A DNA stretch of 64,000 nucleotides, taken from NCBI GenBank assembly GCA_035527845.1, contig DATKZT010000062.1:43455-107454 (forward strand), written 5' to 3'. Numbering within the stretch: the first letter of the stretch is position 1; every line of letters starts with the position of its first letter. Of the stretch, positions 15,725-24,436 are shown piece by piece. The notes below the pieces were generated by a model. The model worked only from the letters and a program-made list of their open reading frames with translations. It ran no database searches and had not been told where the DNA came from. A program made the translations under genes and the position numbers. This stretch comes from JAUWKC01 sp035527845 (lineage in GTDB: Bacteria; Planctomycetota; Phycisphaerae; Sedimentisphaerales; Anaerobacaceae).

Positions 15725-17059
15725 CTATAAATGGTAGGGATGGCGTTGTGGTCTGCTGAGCATACGGTTGGCCTGCTCATCGCCAATGACCTGCTGCTTG
15801 TCGGCGTCCCAGTTGAGTTTGCGGCCGAGCAGGTATGAGAGGTTGCCTAAGATGCACATGGTGGCTGCCCCGTGGCCGGCCTCGACGTCCATGCAGGGCT
15901 TTTTGCCCGTCCTAATGGCGGCGAACCAGTCGGCCTTATGGTTCATGTTGTAGTCTTCGTATTTATCCATACGATAGACTTGCGTGCCGCCGGCGGGCAC
16001 TTCGAAATTGCGGGCCTTTTCCGCGGCTTCGTAACGGGTGCCGTCGCGGTCAACGATTAGCTTGTCACTATCGCCCCAGAAGACCAGGCCGAAGTCCTCG
16101 TTCTTGTCGGGGTAATTGGTATGTCGCTCGCCCGGCTGGGCCCATACTACCTGCCAATCGGGATTCCTGAACGTATAGACCACTTCCATCTCGGGCGGAC
16201 AATCCCATCTGCCTTTGGTCGTCGCGGTGCCTTTTGCCTCAACGCTCACAGGCGATTGGTGGTCGGCATCCATACACCAGCGTATCAGACTGAACACGTG
16301 GGCGCCGCGGTCGCGGATCTGGCCGCCGCCGGATTCCATTATCCACCGGAAGACGGCGTGACAGTAGGCGCTGTTGTATGGGCGCCAGGGGAGCGGCCCC
16401 AGCCACATGTCCCAGTCGAGCTCAGGCGGCGGGGCCGAATCGGGGTCGGTGCCGCCGGTGGGATTGAGACGATGCCAGCACGTTACTTTGTGGACCTTGC
16501 CCAGCATCCCATTGCGGATATATTTACAGGCGTCGTGCGCCGGCTTGGCCGAGCGCGACTGGGAGCCGACCTGCACGACGCGTTTGTATCTCTTTACCGC
16601 GGCGACCATAGCTTTGCCTTCTTCGATGGTCACCGAGGTCGGCTTTTCGACGAACACGTGTTTGCCGGCTTCGCATGCATGAACGCACTGCAGGGCATGC
16701 CAGTGGTCGGGCGTGGCAATCAGCACCGCATCGATGTCCTTGCGCTGCAGGACGTATCGGTAGTCACGGTACGGCTCCACTCCGGGACCGGCTGATTCGA
16801 CGGCCTTTGCCAGCCGCTTCTCATCGACATCGCACACGGCGGCAATGTTCACCACGCCGGCCTCGCGGAACCTGGTCATGTTCTTCAGATGCCCTGATCC
16901 CATTCCGCCGACGCCAATCATGCCGATTGTCAGCCGTTCGTTTGCTCCGGTCCGGGTCGCGGCGGGCAATACGCCGGATGGAACGAGATAGGGAATGCTT
17001 ATGGCCGCACCGGCCCCGGCGAGGAACCTGCGCCTGCTAAATCGATTCGGCTGTCTCAT
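15725..17059 (-). CDS. Tat-exported Gfo/Idh/MocA-family oxidoreductase
   Basis: 444 residues. The N-terminus carries a twin-arginine signal (FSRRRFLAGAGAAISIPYL). The NAD(P)-binding Rossmann motif is IGVGGMGSGH, followed by AVCDVDEKR, IATPDHWHA and the family EKP motif (VFVEKPTSVTIEEG). The C-terminal dehydratase/dimerisation domain includes GGGQIRDRGAHVFSLIRWC. These enzymes oxidise or isomerise sugars using NAD(P); exported members probably hold the cofactor tightly (known for glucose-fructose oxidoreductase-like relatives). The substrate is unknown. It is transcribed divergently from the isochorismatase-ThuA gene. Confidence 0.9.
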   Translation of the reverse strand: MRQPNRFSRRRFLAGAGAAISIPYLVPSGVLPAATRTGANERLTIGMIGVGGMGSGHLKNMTRFREAGVVNIAAVCDVDEKRLAKAVESAGPGVEPYRDYRYVLQRKDIDAVLIATPDHWHALQCVHACEAGKHVFVEKPTSVTIEEGKAMVAAVKRYKRVVQVGSQSRSAKPAHDACKYIRNGMLGKVHKVTCWHRLNPTGGTDPDSAPPPELDWDMWLGPLPWRPYNSAYCHAVFRWIMESGGGQIRDRGAHVFSLIRWCMDADHQSPVSVEAKGTATTKGRWDCPPEMEVVYTFRNPDWQVVWAQPGERHTNYPDKNEDFGLVFWGDSDKLIVDRDGTRYEAAEKARNFEVPAGGTQVYRMDKYEDYNMNHKADWFAAIRTGKKPCMDVEAGHGAATMCILGNLSYLLGRKLNWDADKQQVIGDEQANRMLSRPQRHPYHL

Positions 17060-17274
17060 AAGTCACCAACCTCACTGCATTGGCCACAGCACGACTGCAA
17101 ACACGCCTGAAAGTCTTTACCGAATCTTGCGGCATCAGCGACAGAAAGCTTCAATCTCAATTGAGCGACATTTTAACTTCGCAGTCGATTCAGTCAAGAA
17201 GTGAATTATCCCGCCATTTTCCCTGGGCAAGTTTCTTGAAAGGATGCCGTTTGCACTGCGGCTTGGAAAGGTGT

Positions 17275-17304
17275 TTGAACAGAAGCAACTCTCGTTGGTA
17301 TAAT
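17275..17304 (+). promoter_or_regulatory. sigma70-type promoter upstream of the isochorismatase-ThuA gene
   Basis: TTGAAC (17275-17280), an 18-bp spacer and a perfect TATAAT (17299-17304) lie in the 317-bp divergent intergenic region, about 70 bases before the ATG at 17377. The rest of the interval shows nothing else definite. Confidence 0.55.
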
Positions 17305-17376
17305 GATTCTTCGTGAGGCTCAAAGGTTATCGGCCATAGTTGACAATCAGGGACCCCCTTATTTCAGGAGCCGAGG

Positions 17377-18957
17377 ATGCTAAGAACCGCAGTCACGACT
17401 ATGTTGGTTTTTGTGTTCGTAAGCGCATTAACAATTGTCCTCGCCGCTGAAGGTAAAGTCGCAAATGATGGCTTTGAACTGAATTTGCAGCGGCGTGAGC
17501 CTGCGGACGGCGCGCTTATTATAGAGAAGAAACAGATTCATCCAGCCAAAACGGCGATAGTGGTTATCGATATGTGGGACCGGCACTGGTGCAGGACCTA
17601 CACGGCGCGTGTAGCCAACATGGTGCCGCGCATGAACCGAACGCTCGAGGCGGCGCGCAGGTTGGGTATCCAGGTGGTTTTTGCACCGTCGGACGTGGTT
17701 GATTTCTACAAAGACTTTGCGCAGCGAAAGTCAATGCAGGCTATTGCGGATTATGCGCCGCCCGCAAAGGTTGCCTTCAATCCGCCGTCGGAGCCAAAGG
17801 GGAAAGACTGCTGTGAATGTGGGCCGGCGCAGCCGTGCAAGACGAATTCCTTCGGGCGATGGAGCCGCCAGCACCCCGACCTTAAAATCGCCGAAAGCGA
17901 CCTTATCGGCGACTGCAACAACGAACGCGAGCTGCTGAACTTCTGTCGGCATCGAGGCATTGACACGTTGATTTACATGGGCGTCGCCAGCAACATGTGC
18001 GTGCTGCACAGAAAATTCGGCATGCTTAACATGGGCGGGTACGGCTTCAACATTATGTTTGTGTCTGATATGGTACAGGCGATTACGGCCAACGGTCTGG
18101 ACCCGGCTACCAAAACGCCGGACTGGAACTTCACCCCCGCCAAAGGCAGCGCCCTTATTCAGCGATACCTCGAAAAGCACATCGCGCCATCGTTCGAAAG
18201 CAGGCAGTTAATCGGCGCTGCGGGCCTGAATCCCTTTGCTCACGACAAACGTCCCCACATAGTGTTTGTTATCGCCGAGCAGGAATACAAGTCGAATGAA
18301 ACGCTGCCGGCCTTTGCGAAGGCACACCTCGAAAAGGACTTCCGTTGTACATTCCTGTTTGCCAGGGCCGATGCAGGCGAAGGCCGCAATGACGTGCCGG
18401 GGTTGGAATCGCTGTACGATGCAGATTTGCTCGTACTAAGCATGCGGCGTCGGGCTCTGCCGGTGACGCAGATGGACCACCTCGAGCGCTACATTCGCTC
18501 GGGAAAACCCTTTGTGGGCATTCGCGTCAGCGTGGTGCCATTTCAGGTGAAGCCTGAAGACCGGCCGGACGGTCACGTAATCTGGCGCGATTTTGACCGC
18601 CAGGTCCTTGGCTGCCAATACGCAGGGTACGATAAACGCTCACGCCAGACGGGCTGCGATGTCTGGATTGCCAAAGAAGCCGGGAGGCATCCGATTCTGC
18701 ATGGCATAGACCCGAATGGATTCCACAGCCCAAGCTGGATTTATAAGCTGAACCCATTGGCCGAAGGCACAACGCTGCTGATGGAGGGGCGCTGGTCCGG
18801 CAATGAACCTGTAGAACCGGTGGCCTTCACCAACACCTTCTCAGGCACCCGCGCGTTCTTCACGTCCCTCGGCCATCCTGATGACTTCCGGAATGAATCG
18901 TTCTGTAAGCTTTTGGTTAATGGCGTGCACTGGGCGCTGGAGATGCCAGTACCATAA
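17377..18957 (+). CDS. exported isochorismatase-like hydrolase fused to a ThuA-like domain
   Basis: 526 residues. The N-terminal signal peptide (MLVFVFVSALTIVLAAEG) is followed by a cysteine hydrolase domain: Asp65 in VVIDMWDRHW and the nucleophile Cys208 in MGVASNMCVLHR, with the family cis-peptide Val-Ala before it. A cysteine-rich insert, CCECGPAQPC (~147-156), is unusual. From ~292 a ThuA-like domain starts (RPHIVFVIAEQEYKS) and ends with TSLGHPDDF and LVNGVHWAL. Both domains act outside the cytoplasm. The fusion suggests a hydrolase acting with ThuA on an amide- or sugar-containing substrate, which is inference. RBS-like CAGGAGCCGAGG precedes the ATG. Confidence 0.85.
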   Translation: MLRTAVTTMLVFVFVSALTIVLAAEGKVANDGFELNLQRREPADGALIIEKKQIHPAKTAIVVIDMWDRHWCRTYTARVANMVPRMNRTLEAARRLGIQVVFAPSDVVDFYKDFAQRKSMQAIADYAPPAKVAFNPPSEPKGKDCCECGPAQPCKTNSFGRWSRQHPDLKIAESDLIGDCNNERELLNFCRHRGIDTLIYMGVASNMCVLHRKFGMLNMGGYGFNIMFVSDMVQAITANGLDPATKTPDWNFTPAKGSALIQRYLEKHIAPSFESRQLIGAAGLNPFAHDKRPHIVFVIAEQEYKSNETLPAFAKAHLEKDFRCTFLFARADAGEGRNDVPGLESLYDADLLVLSMRRRALPVTQMDHLERYIRSGKPFVGIRVSVVPFQVKPEDRPDGHVIWRDFDRQVLGCQYAGYDKRSRQTGCDVWIAKEAGRHPILHGIDPNGFHSPSWIYKLNPLAEGTTLLMEGRWSGNEPVEPVAFTNTFSGTRAFFTSLGHPDDFRNESFCKLLVNGVHWALEMPVP

Positions 18958-19117
18958 CGGCCACAGTCTCCCAGGAAGCCTCGCGCCGCAATCCATAGCT
19001 TCGCGGCAGAAGCGAACATGTCACCGGTTGTGCAAATAATGTGACAAGACAAGAACTGAAGAATATGTCCACCTTAAGAACTCCTGCGGGATGGGCAGGA
19101 CATCATGGTGATGAAAC

Positions 19118-19279
19118 ATGAGACTAACCGAGAAGGACAAGACGTTTTTGGAGAACAATAAGAAGCTGATGGAATCTAAAGATCTGTGGGTAGAGCTGGA
19201 GTCTGGCAGGCCAGGCTATATGGTTCTTGAGTGGACGTATGCCCCGCCATGCCGTTCATGCTATTTCGCGTCAGCCTGA
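19118..19279 (+). CDS. possible 53-residue small protein of unknown function
   Basis: An ATG-started frame reads MRLTEKDKTFLENNKKLME and continues with LWVELESGRPGYMVLEW, ending after a cysteine pair (CRSC). The amphipathic charged N-terminus looks protein-like. It overlaps the antisense 3' end of mtaB by ~100 nt and has no strong ribosome-binding site, so it could be a fragment. No family recognised. Confidence 0.3.
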   Translation: MRLTEKDKTFLENNKKLMESKDLWVELESGRPGYMVLEWTYAPPCRSCYFASA

Positions 19280-20609
19280 CTGTCACCAGATCGTTTTCCC
19301 GGGAACTCCTCGCAGCCCCTTCGAGGTAAACCGTGAAATACCGCTCACTTCGACCACTAATCTTGCCATTGTCGCTTTCCACCAGGACTACCGCGGTCTC
19401 TCCAACGAATTGCTCCCGAAACTTCCAGCCCAGCTCCTTATCGAGCTGCCGCAATACTCTCGATCGCTCCTTCGTAACTCTTTTATCAACAACACCTTGC
19501 ATCGCTGCAGCAGCGGTGCCTTTGCGCGGCGAAAAGCTGAAAACGTGCATTTTCGCAAAACCCACGTCTCTGGCCAGCTCTAATGTCTGCTCGAAATCAG
19601 CTTCAGTTTCGCCGGGGAATCCGACGATGATATCGGTGGTTATAGCAGGTCGGTCCAAGCGGTTCCTGATCGCCTCAACCGTTCTTCTGAACTCGTCAGC
19701 CGTGTATTGCCTGCACATTTTTTTCAGCACTCTATTCGAGCCTGATTGAAGCGATAAGTGTAGATGTGGCATGAGGTTACGGTTCTCACAGAACACGTCG
19801 AGCAGCCTGCTGGTCACATCTTTTGGCCCCAGCGAGCTTAATCTGATTCTCCTAAGACCCGGCACTCTTGCTATTTTTTCAAGCAATTCGGCCAAACTGT
19901 CGTTCTCGGGCCTGTCCCAAATCCTGCGCCTGACACTTTTTTGGCCGTAGGCGCCAAGACAAATGCCTGTTATAACAATTTCCTTATGTCCAGCTTTTAC
20001 AAGGGCTTGCGCCTCACATAAGGCCGCCTCGGCCGGCTTGCTGGCCAAAAAAGGCCGGCTCCTGGGTATAATACAGTAGCTGCAATACCCGTCGCAGCCG
20101 TCCTGCACTTTCAGGAAGGCCCGTGTGTGGCCCCTGAATGAAGTCAGGGGCGGCAGTGTAGATTGCTCCGCCGAAATATTTTTCTGCTTGATTTTTTCAG
20201 CGATTTTTGGTTTAATTAACTTGTGTGGGTCTGAATGAAAGCTATGTGAACCTGAGACCGCGTTTAGGCCGGTTGCTATGAGGCTCAACATGGGAGCCAG
20301 GCTTTCATGACCTCCTATGAGGTATACATTTTCGTTTGGATTATGCAGTTCGCCGATTCGCAGACTCGGCAAACAGCCACAAACAACTATGATGGCGCCC
20401 GCGCTTAGCTTTTGGGCTTTTCGGATGTTCTGTCGGCTTTTTGCAGAGGCGGTATGGGTAACACAGCATGTATTGATAACAACCAGATCGGGTTTCTCTT
20501 TCGCGGTTCCTACCGCGTTAAGCCCGAGTTGTTCCAGCAGCTCCCGAATCTGCTGGCTTTCGTACTGATTGACTTTGCAGCCAAGAGTCTTTATCGAAAA
20601 CGTTTTCAT
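19176..20609 (-). CDS. mtaB: tRNA (N6-threonylcarbamoyladenosine(37)-C2)-methylthiotransferase
   Basis: 477 residues. The N-terminal UPF0004 domain carries the three cysteines of the auxiliary 4Fe-4S cluster (Cys11 in TLGCKVN, Cys48 in NTCCVT, and a Cys in VVCGCLP). The radical-SAM signature is C172-DGY-C176-SY-C179. A TRAM-like C-terminus follows (FVGETAVVLVE). The TLGCKVNQYES start is typical of MtaB rather than MiaB or RimO. It converts t6A37 to ms2t6A in ANN-decoding tRNAs, in the cytoplasm. The final ~25 residues run into the neighbouring small frame and look like read-through past the ancestral end. Confidence 0.9.
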   Translation of the reverse strand: MKTFSIKTLGCKVNQYESQQIRELLEQLGLNAVGTAKEKPDLVVINTCCVTHTASAKSRQNIRKAQKLSAGAIIVVCGCLPSLRIGELHNPNENVYLIGGHESLAPMLSLIATGLNAVSGSHSFHSDPHKLIKPKIAEKIKQKNISAEQSTLPPLTSFRGHTRAFLKVQDGCDGYCSYCIIPRSRPFLASKPAEAALCEAQALVKAGHKEIVITGICLGAYGQKSVRRRIWDRPENDSLAELLEKIARVPGLRRIRLSSLGPKDVTSRLLDVFCENRNLMPHLHLSLQSGSNRVLKKMCRQYTADEFRRTVEAIRNRLDRPAITTDIIVGFPGETEADFEQTLELARDVGFAKMHVFSFSPRKGTAAAAMQGVVDKRVTKERSRVLRQLDKELGWKFREQFVGETAVVLVESDNGKISGRSERYFTVYLEGAARSSRENDLVTVRLTRNSMNGMAGHTSTQEPYSLACQTPALPTDL

Positions 20610-20688
20610 GGTGTGATATAATTTATATTATTGACGTAGTTTTGCAAGGCCCGTCAGGTTGGCTGCGGACCATAGTTGGGAGGTTGCT

Positions 20689-22842
20689 ATGGCGTCAAAA
20701 TTCGGCGCAGTATGGGCGATAGATATAGGCAACAATTCCCTTAAAGCTCTCCATCTGGGCACTAACGAAACGGGTGGCGTCGAGGTGATTGGGTTTGACA
20801 GCGTGGAGCACACCAAGATTCTGACCGGCGTCGGCGTAACCGACGCCGAGAGGCAGGAACTCGTCGCCATAAGCCTTCGCCAGTTCGTTGAGCAGAACGA
20901 CCTGGGGATGGACGATATTGCTGTTTCCGTGCCCAGCCAAAACAGTTTTGCACGTTTCGTGAACCTCCCGCCTGTTGAAAGCAAGCGTATTCCGGAAGTC
21001 GTCAAATTTGAGGCGGCCCAGCAGATTCCTTTTGATATCAACGACGTGCAGTGGGATTGGCAGTTGATGACGGACACCGGCGGGCCGGAAACCAAGGTCG
21101 GTATTTTCGCCATAAAGAATGATGTGGTTGACTCGGTGCTGGAACATTTTAAGAGAGAGGACTTGACGGTACGTTACGTTCAAATGGCGCCGATGGCCCT
21201 GTACAACTATGTCTTGTATGACCGGGCTGACCTGGGTAACTCCGGCGATCAAGCCATTATCCTTATTGACATAGGCGCTGAGAATACCGATTTGGTTGTC
21301 TGCACCAGGTCCGTTGTCTGGCAAAGATGCATTGCTATGGGTGGTAACGCCTTTACCAAGGCTATTGCTGATGCCTTCAGACTGAATTTTCAGAGGGCCG
21401 AGAAGCTCAAGCGGACCGCTCCGATGAGCAAGTATGCCAGGCAGATATTCCAGGCCATGAGGCCGGTCTTCACGGATTTGGTATCGGAAGTGCAGCGGTC
21501 GCTGAACTTTTACGCCAGTTCTCATCCCAATGCTAAGCTGCTTAAGGTCATCGCATTCGGCGGGGGCACGAAGATGCGGGGTCTGCTGAAGTATCTTAAG
21601 CAGACGCTGCAAATACCTGTCGAAAGGCCCGATTCATTCAAGAAGCTGCCTGTCGCTTCCGGTGTTTCCGCTACGAAGTTCCACCAGCATGTCCACGAGT
21701 TCGGCGTCGTTTACGGCCTTGCCTTGCAGGGTTTGGGCCTGGCTCGAATAGAAAGCAACCTCCTGCCTCGAGGGGTCGCCCGCTCGATCGCCTGGACGAG
21801 CAAAGCCAAGTACTTTTCCGTGGCAGCTTCTCTGTTATTGCTGGCTTCGGCTGCCTCCCTGGGCAGAACCTTGTGGGACAAGTACAGCTACGATAGTCCG
21901 AGTAATCTGGACTTCAGACAAGAGACCAAAACCGTTATTTCCCGTGTTGAGCAGGCCGGCGAAAAGCTTGAAAAAGAGAAACAGAGGGCCTCGGCTCAAG
22001 AAGCGAAAATCAAAAAGGCTTTTGAACATTTTGCTTATCGCAATGTGGTACCGCTGTTGCATCAAACCATAGTCTCGGCCTTGCCCAACGAGACGAACAA
22101 TCCGGACCAGGCCGAGCTTTACACGGCCTTTGCCAACGGCGATGTGAAGACTCTTCTCACGTTTCCTCGAAAAGACAGAAGGCAGATATTTGTAACCGGG
22201 ATGTCCGTCCGGTTTACCAATGACGTTGAAACCGCCTCCCTTGGAGAAACGGACCTCGTCACCGGAAGCTGGGGCGAAGATGAAGGGGACATTGACGGCG
22301 GCAGAGCTTTGGCGGAGGCACGGTATTTCGAGGCGATGGCCAAGTATAAGAAAAAGGCATACATAAAAGAGGAAGAGGAAGCAGCGGACAAGGGAAAGCC
22401 CGGGTTTGTGGTAACGGTCGAAGGCTACAGCCCGTACGCAAACCTGCGCGACCTGCTGGACCCCTACGGTGTGGGAAATGACAGAGACAGGTGGGGAGTG
22501 ATTACTCGGCTGTTGCATCTTGCCGACAGCAACAGTCCTCTCGAATTGTACGAGAGAACCAAGACCACACACTTCATGTTGCAAACGGGTGTGGTTGACA
22601 TTGGTGCTTCCATACCCGATGGAATAGGGGTGCCGGAGATCAGATTTCCGGAAGGTAAAACGCCCCAGAACCCATCCGGCTCTGCCGGTCAGAGGGTCTT
22701 TATTGACCCCATGACAAAGGAGGTAATTAGTAAAATCTCGAAGCCGGGCGCAGAAGAGGTGGTCAATGACCAGTGGTTTGTTCTAAAGCTCAAGTTCGTC
22801 TGGAAAGATGCGCCCAAGAAACCGTCGGCCGCCGCACGGTAG
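20689..22842 (+). CDS. PilM-like actin-fold ATPase with C-terminal membrane and periplasmic extension
   Basis: 717 residues from the ATG at 20689 (GGGAGG upstream). The PilM/FtsA actin-like fold is shown by AIDIGNNSLKALHL (phosphate 1), ILIDIGAENTDLVV (phosphate 2) and VIAFGGGTKMRGL (adenosine motif). PilM is the cytoplasmic ring protein that links type IV pilus alignment proteins to the motor. Unlike ordinary PilM (~350 residues), this one continues through a transmembrane helix (~371-397), a coiled coil (~415-445) and ~270 more residues, so it looks like PilM joined to a PilN-like part. It is the first gene of a three-gene operon. Confidence 0.75.
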   Translation: MASKFGAVWAIDIGNNSLKALHLGTNETGGVEVIGFDSVEHTKILTGVGVTDAERQELVAISLRQFVEQNDLGMDDIAVSVPSQNSFARFVNLPPVESKRIPEVVKFEAAQQIPFDINDVQWDWQLMTDTGGPETKVGIFAIKNDVVDSVLEHFKREDLTVRYVQMAPMALYNYVLYDRADLGNSGDQAIILIDIGAENTDLVVCTRSVVWQRCIAMGGNAFTKAIADAFRLNFQRAEKLKRTAPMSKYARQIFQAMRPVFTDLVSEVQRSLNFYASSHPNAKLLKVIAFGGGTKMRGLLKYLKQTLQIPVERPDSFKKLPVASGVSATKFHQHVHEFGVVYGLALQGLGLARIESNLLPRGVARSIAWTSKAKYFSVAASLLLLASAASLGRTLWDKYSYDSPSNLDFRQETKTVISRVEQAGEKLEKEKQRASAQEAKIKKAFEHFAYRNVVPLLHQTIVSALPNETNNPDQAELYTAFANGDVKTLLTFPRKDRRQIFVTGMSVRFTNDVETASLGETDLVTGSWGEDEGDIDGGRALAEARYFEAMAKYKKKAYIKEEEEAADKGKPGFVVTVEGYSPYANLRDLLDPYGVGNDRDRWGVITRLLHLADSNSPLELYERTKTTHFMLQTGVVDIGASIPDGIGVPEIRFPEGKTPQNPSGSAGQRVFIDPMTKEVISKISKPGAEEVVNDQWFVLKLKFVWKDAPKKPSAAAR

Positions 22843-22936
22843 TCTTGCTCCTTCAGCAGCCGAGGCCCTTTGTGTGGCGAAGTGATGAGGCGCAGAAATG
22901 ACGGTGCCGCGTGGCAGAACAGGCAGGTAAACAGAA

Positions 22937-24271
22937 ATGGATATGTCAAAACTAAAAGAAGCTTACAAGAGTTATTCGTCGCTCCTGAAGCCGTTTTTCA
23001 TACTGCTGGCCGGTGCGATTGTGCTTGTACCTACTCAGTTGATCAGTAGAAATCTCGGGCAAAAGGTCCAGCGCGAGAGTGTCAGCACGGGCAAAGATAT
23101 GCAAGCACTCGAAGTCTTTCCGAGCAGGCAGTGGGAGGAGGAAAAAAAGCGTCAAGACGCCTTCGAAAGAGATGCGAATGAGATTGACCGCCTGGCGAGA
23201 CAGAGCACCCAGAGGCAGCTCTTGAGTTACGCGATATTTCCTAAGCCCAAGGATGAATCCGTATTTATTTTCGGCGACTTCGGCCGGAAATTTCGAGGCG
23301 CCGTCGACCAGTTGATAGCCCGGATGAATGCCGGCGATTGCCCAACCCAGGACGAGCTGGATAAATTCAGGAAAAGTCCAAAGGCCAGAAGGGCCTTGAG
23401 TGTGAACCTCACGGAGGTGGACGCCGCCATAGAGGATAATCTGTGCCGGGAAAAAGCAGAACGGGCCTCCGTCTATGCCAGAGCCGATGATTTGGACGGT
23501 TATGACTTCTGGGCAGAGTATGGCTATGCCAAGGCCAAGAGCAGGGACGAGGCCGTTCGGAATTGCTGGTACTCACAGCTGGCTTATTGGATCATCGAGG
23601 ATGTTGTCCATACCGTTGGTGTCTTGAATTCAGGGTCAAGCAGCGTTCTTACTTCTCCGGTGAAGCGGCTTCTCAGTGTGAACTTCCCCATGATTGTGAC
23701 AGGGGGCAGAACCAAATATGTTTCCACGGGCTCGCGCAAAGACAAAGAACAGGACAGTCTGCCAAGTTATCTCGTTTCCCCCAAGTATGGGCTTGCAACC
23801 CCCCACACCGCAAGAATCTGCGACGGCGATATTGACGTCGTCCATTTCAAGATCCAGGTCGTCGTGAGCACAAAGGCGGTTTTGTCCTTTATGCAGGAGC
23901 TTTGCCGTGCGAAGGAGCATGAATTCAAAGGGTGGGACGGAACAGAGCCGGAACAGATTTTCAAGCATAATCAGATAACGATTCTGCGGTACACTATCGA
24001 CTCGGTTAAACGCGACGGCGGCGCTCACAGCCTCTATCGTTACGGTGAAGATGCTGTGGTAAAATTGGAGGTAATCTGTGAGTATATCTTTGACGCAAGT
24101 ACCTACGATCAGGTCAAGCCGCAAGCGGTCAAAGACACCGTGGAGGAGGAGCTAAACGAAATGCAAAAGCAAAAGGCGAAGACAACGAGGACTTCAAAAG
24201 TAAAGACGAGCGGCACCACCGGCAAAACCAAGCCGGCGAACAAGAAGATTAGCACGTTTGATGACATTTAG
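22937..24271 (+). CDS. membrane-anchored protein of the pilus-like operon
   Basis: 444 residues: a short cytoplasmic start, one transmembrane helix (PFFILLAGAIVLVPTQLIS, ~18-36), then a largely helical charged domain and a basic Lys/Thr-rich tail. The layout (N-terminal anchor, coiled coil, periplasmic domain) is that of PilN/PilO-type alignment proteins. No sequence motif proves it. It follows the PilM-like gene by 94 nt and precedes a second membrane-anchored protein, so a pilus or secretion assembly role is inferred from context. Confidence 0.6.
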   Translation: MDMSKLKEAYKSYSSLLKPFFILLAGAIVLVPTQLISRNLGQKVQRESVSTGKDMQALEVFPSRQWEEEKKRQDAFERDANEIDRLARQSTQRQLLSYAIFPKPKDESVFIFGDFGRKFRGAVDQLIARMNAGDCPTQDELDKFRKSPKARRALSVNLTEVDAAIEDNLCREKAERASVYARADDLDGYDFWAEYGYAKAKSRDEAVRNCWYSQLAYWIIEDVVHTVGVLNSGSSSVLTSPVKRLLSVNFPMIVTGGRTKYVSTGSRKDKEQDSLPSYLVSPKYGLATPHTARICDGDIDVVHFKIQVVVSTKAVLSFMQELCRAKEHEFKGWDGTEPEQIFKHNQITILRYTIDSVKRDGGAHSLYRYGEDAVVKLEVICEYIFDASTYDQVKPQAVKDTVEEELNEMQKQKAKTTRTSKVKTSGTTGKTKPANKKISTFDDI

Positions 24272-24436
24272 AGGCTCAGTCTGGATGGACGCCGGGGGCA
24301 ACAGATTGCTTGCGGGCGCGGCCTTGGGGCGCCGGCGCCTGATTTGGCAGGCCCTCGGAACGCCGCAGAAAGGAGTTGTATTATACAGGACGCGCCGGCC
24401 ATAATTCGGAAGATGAAAAATTAGGACGGACCAATA

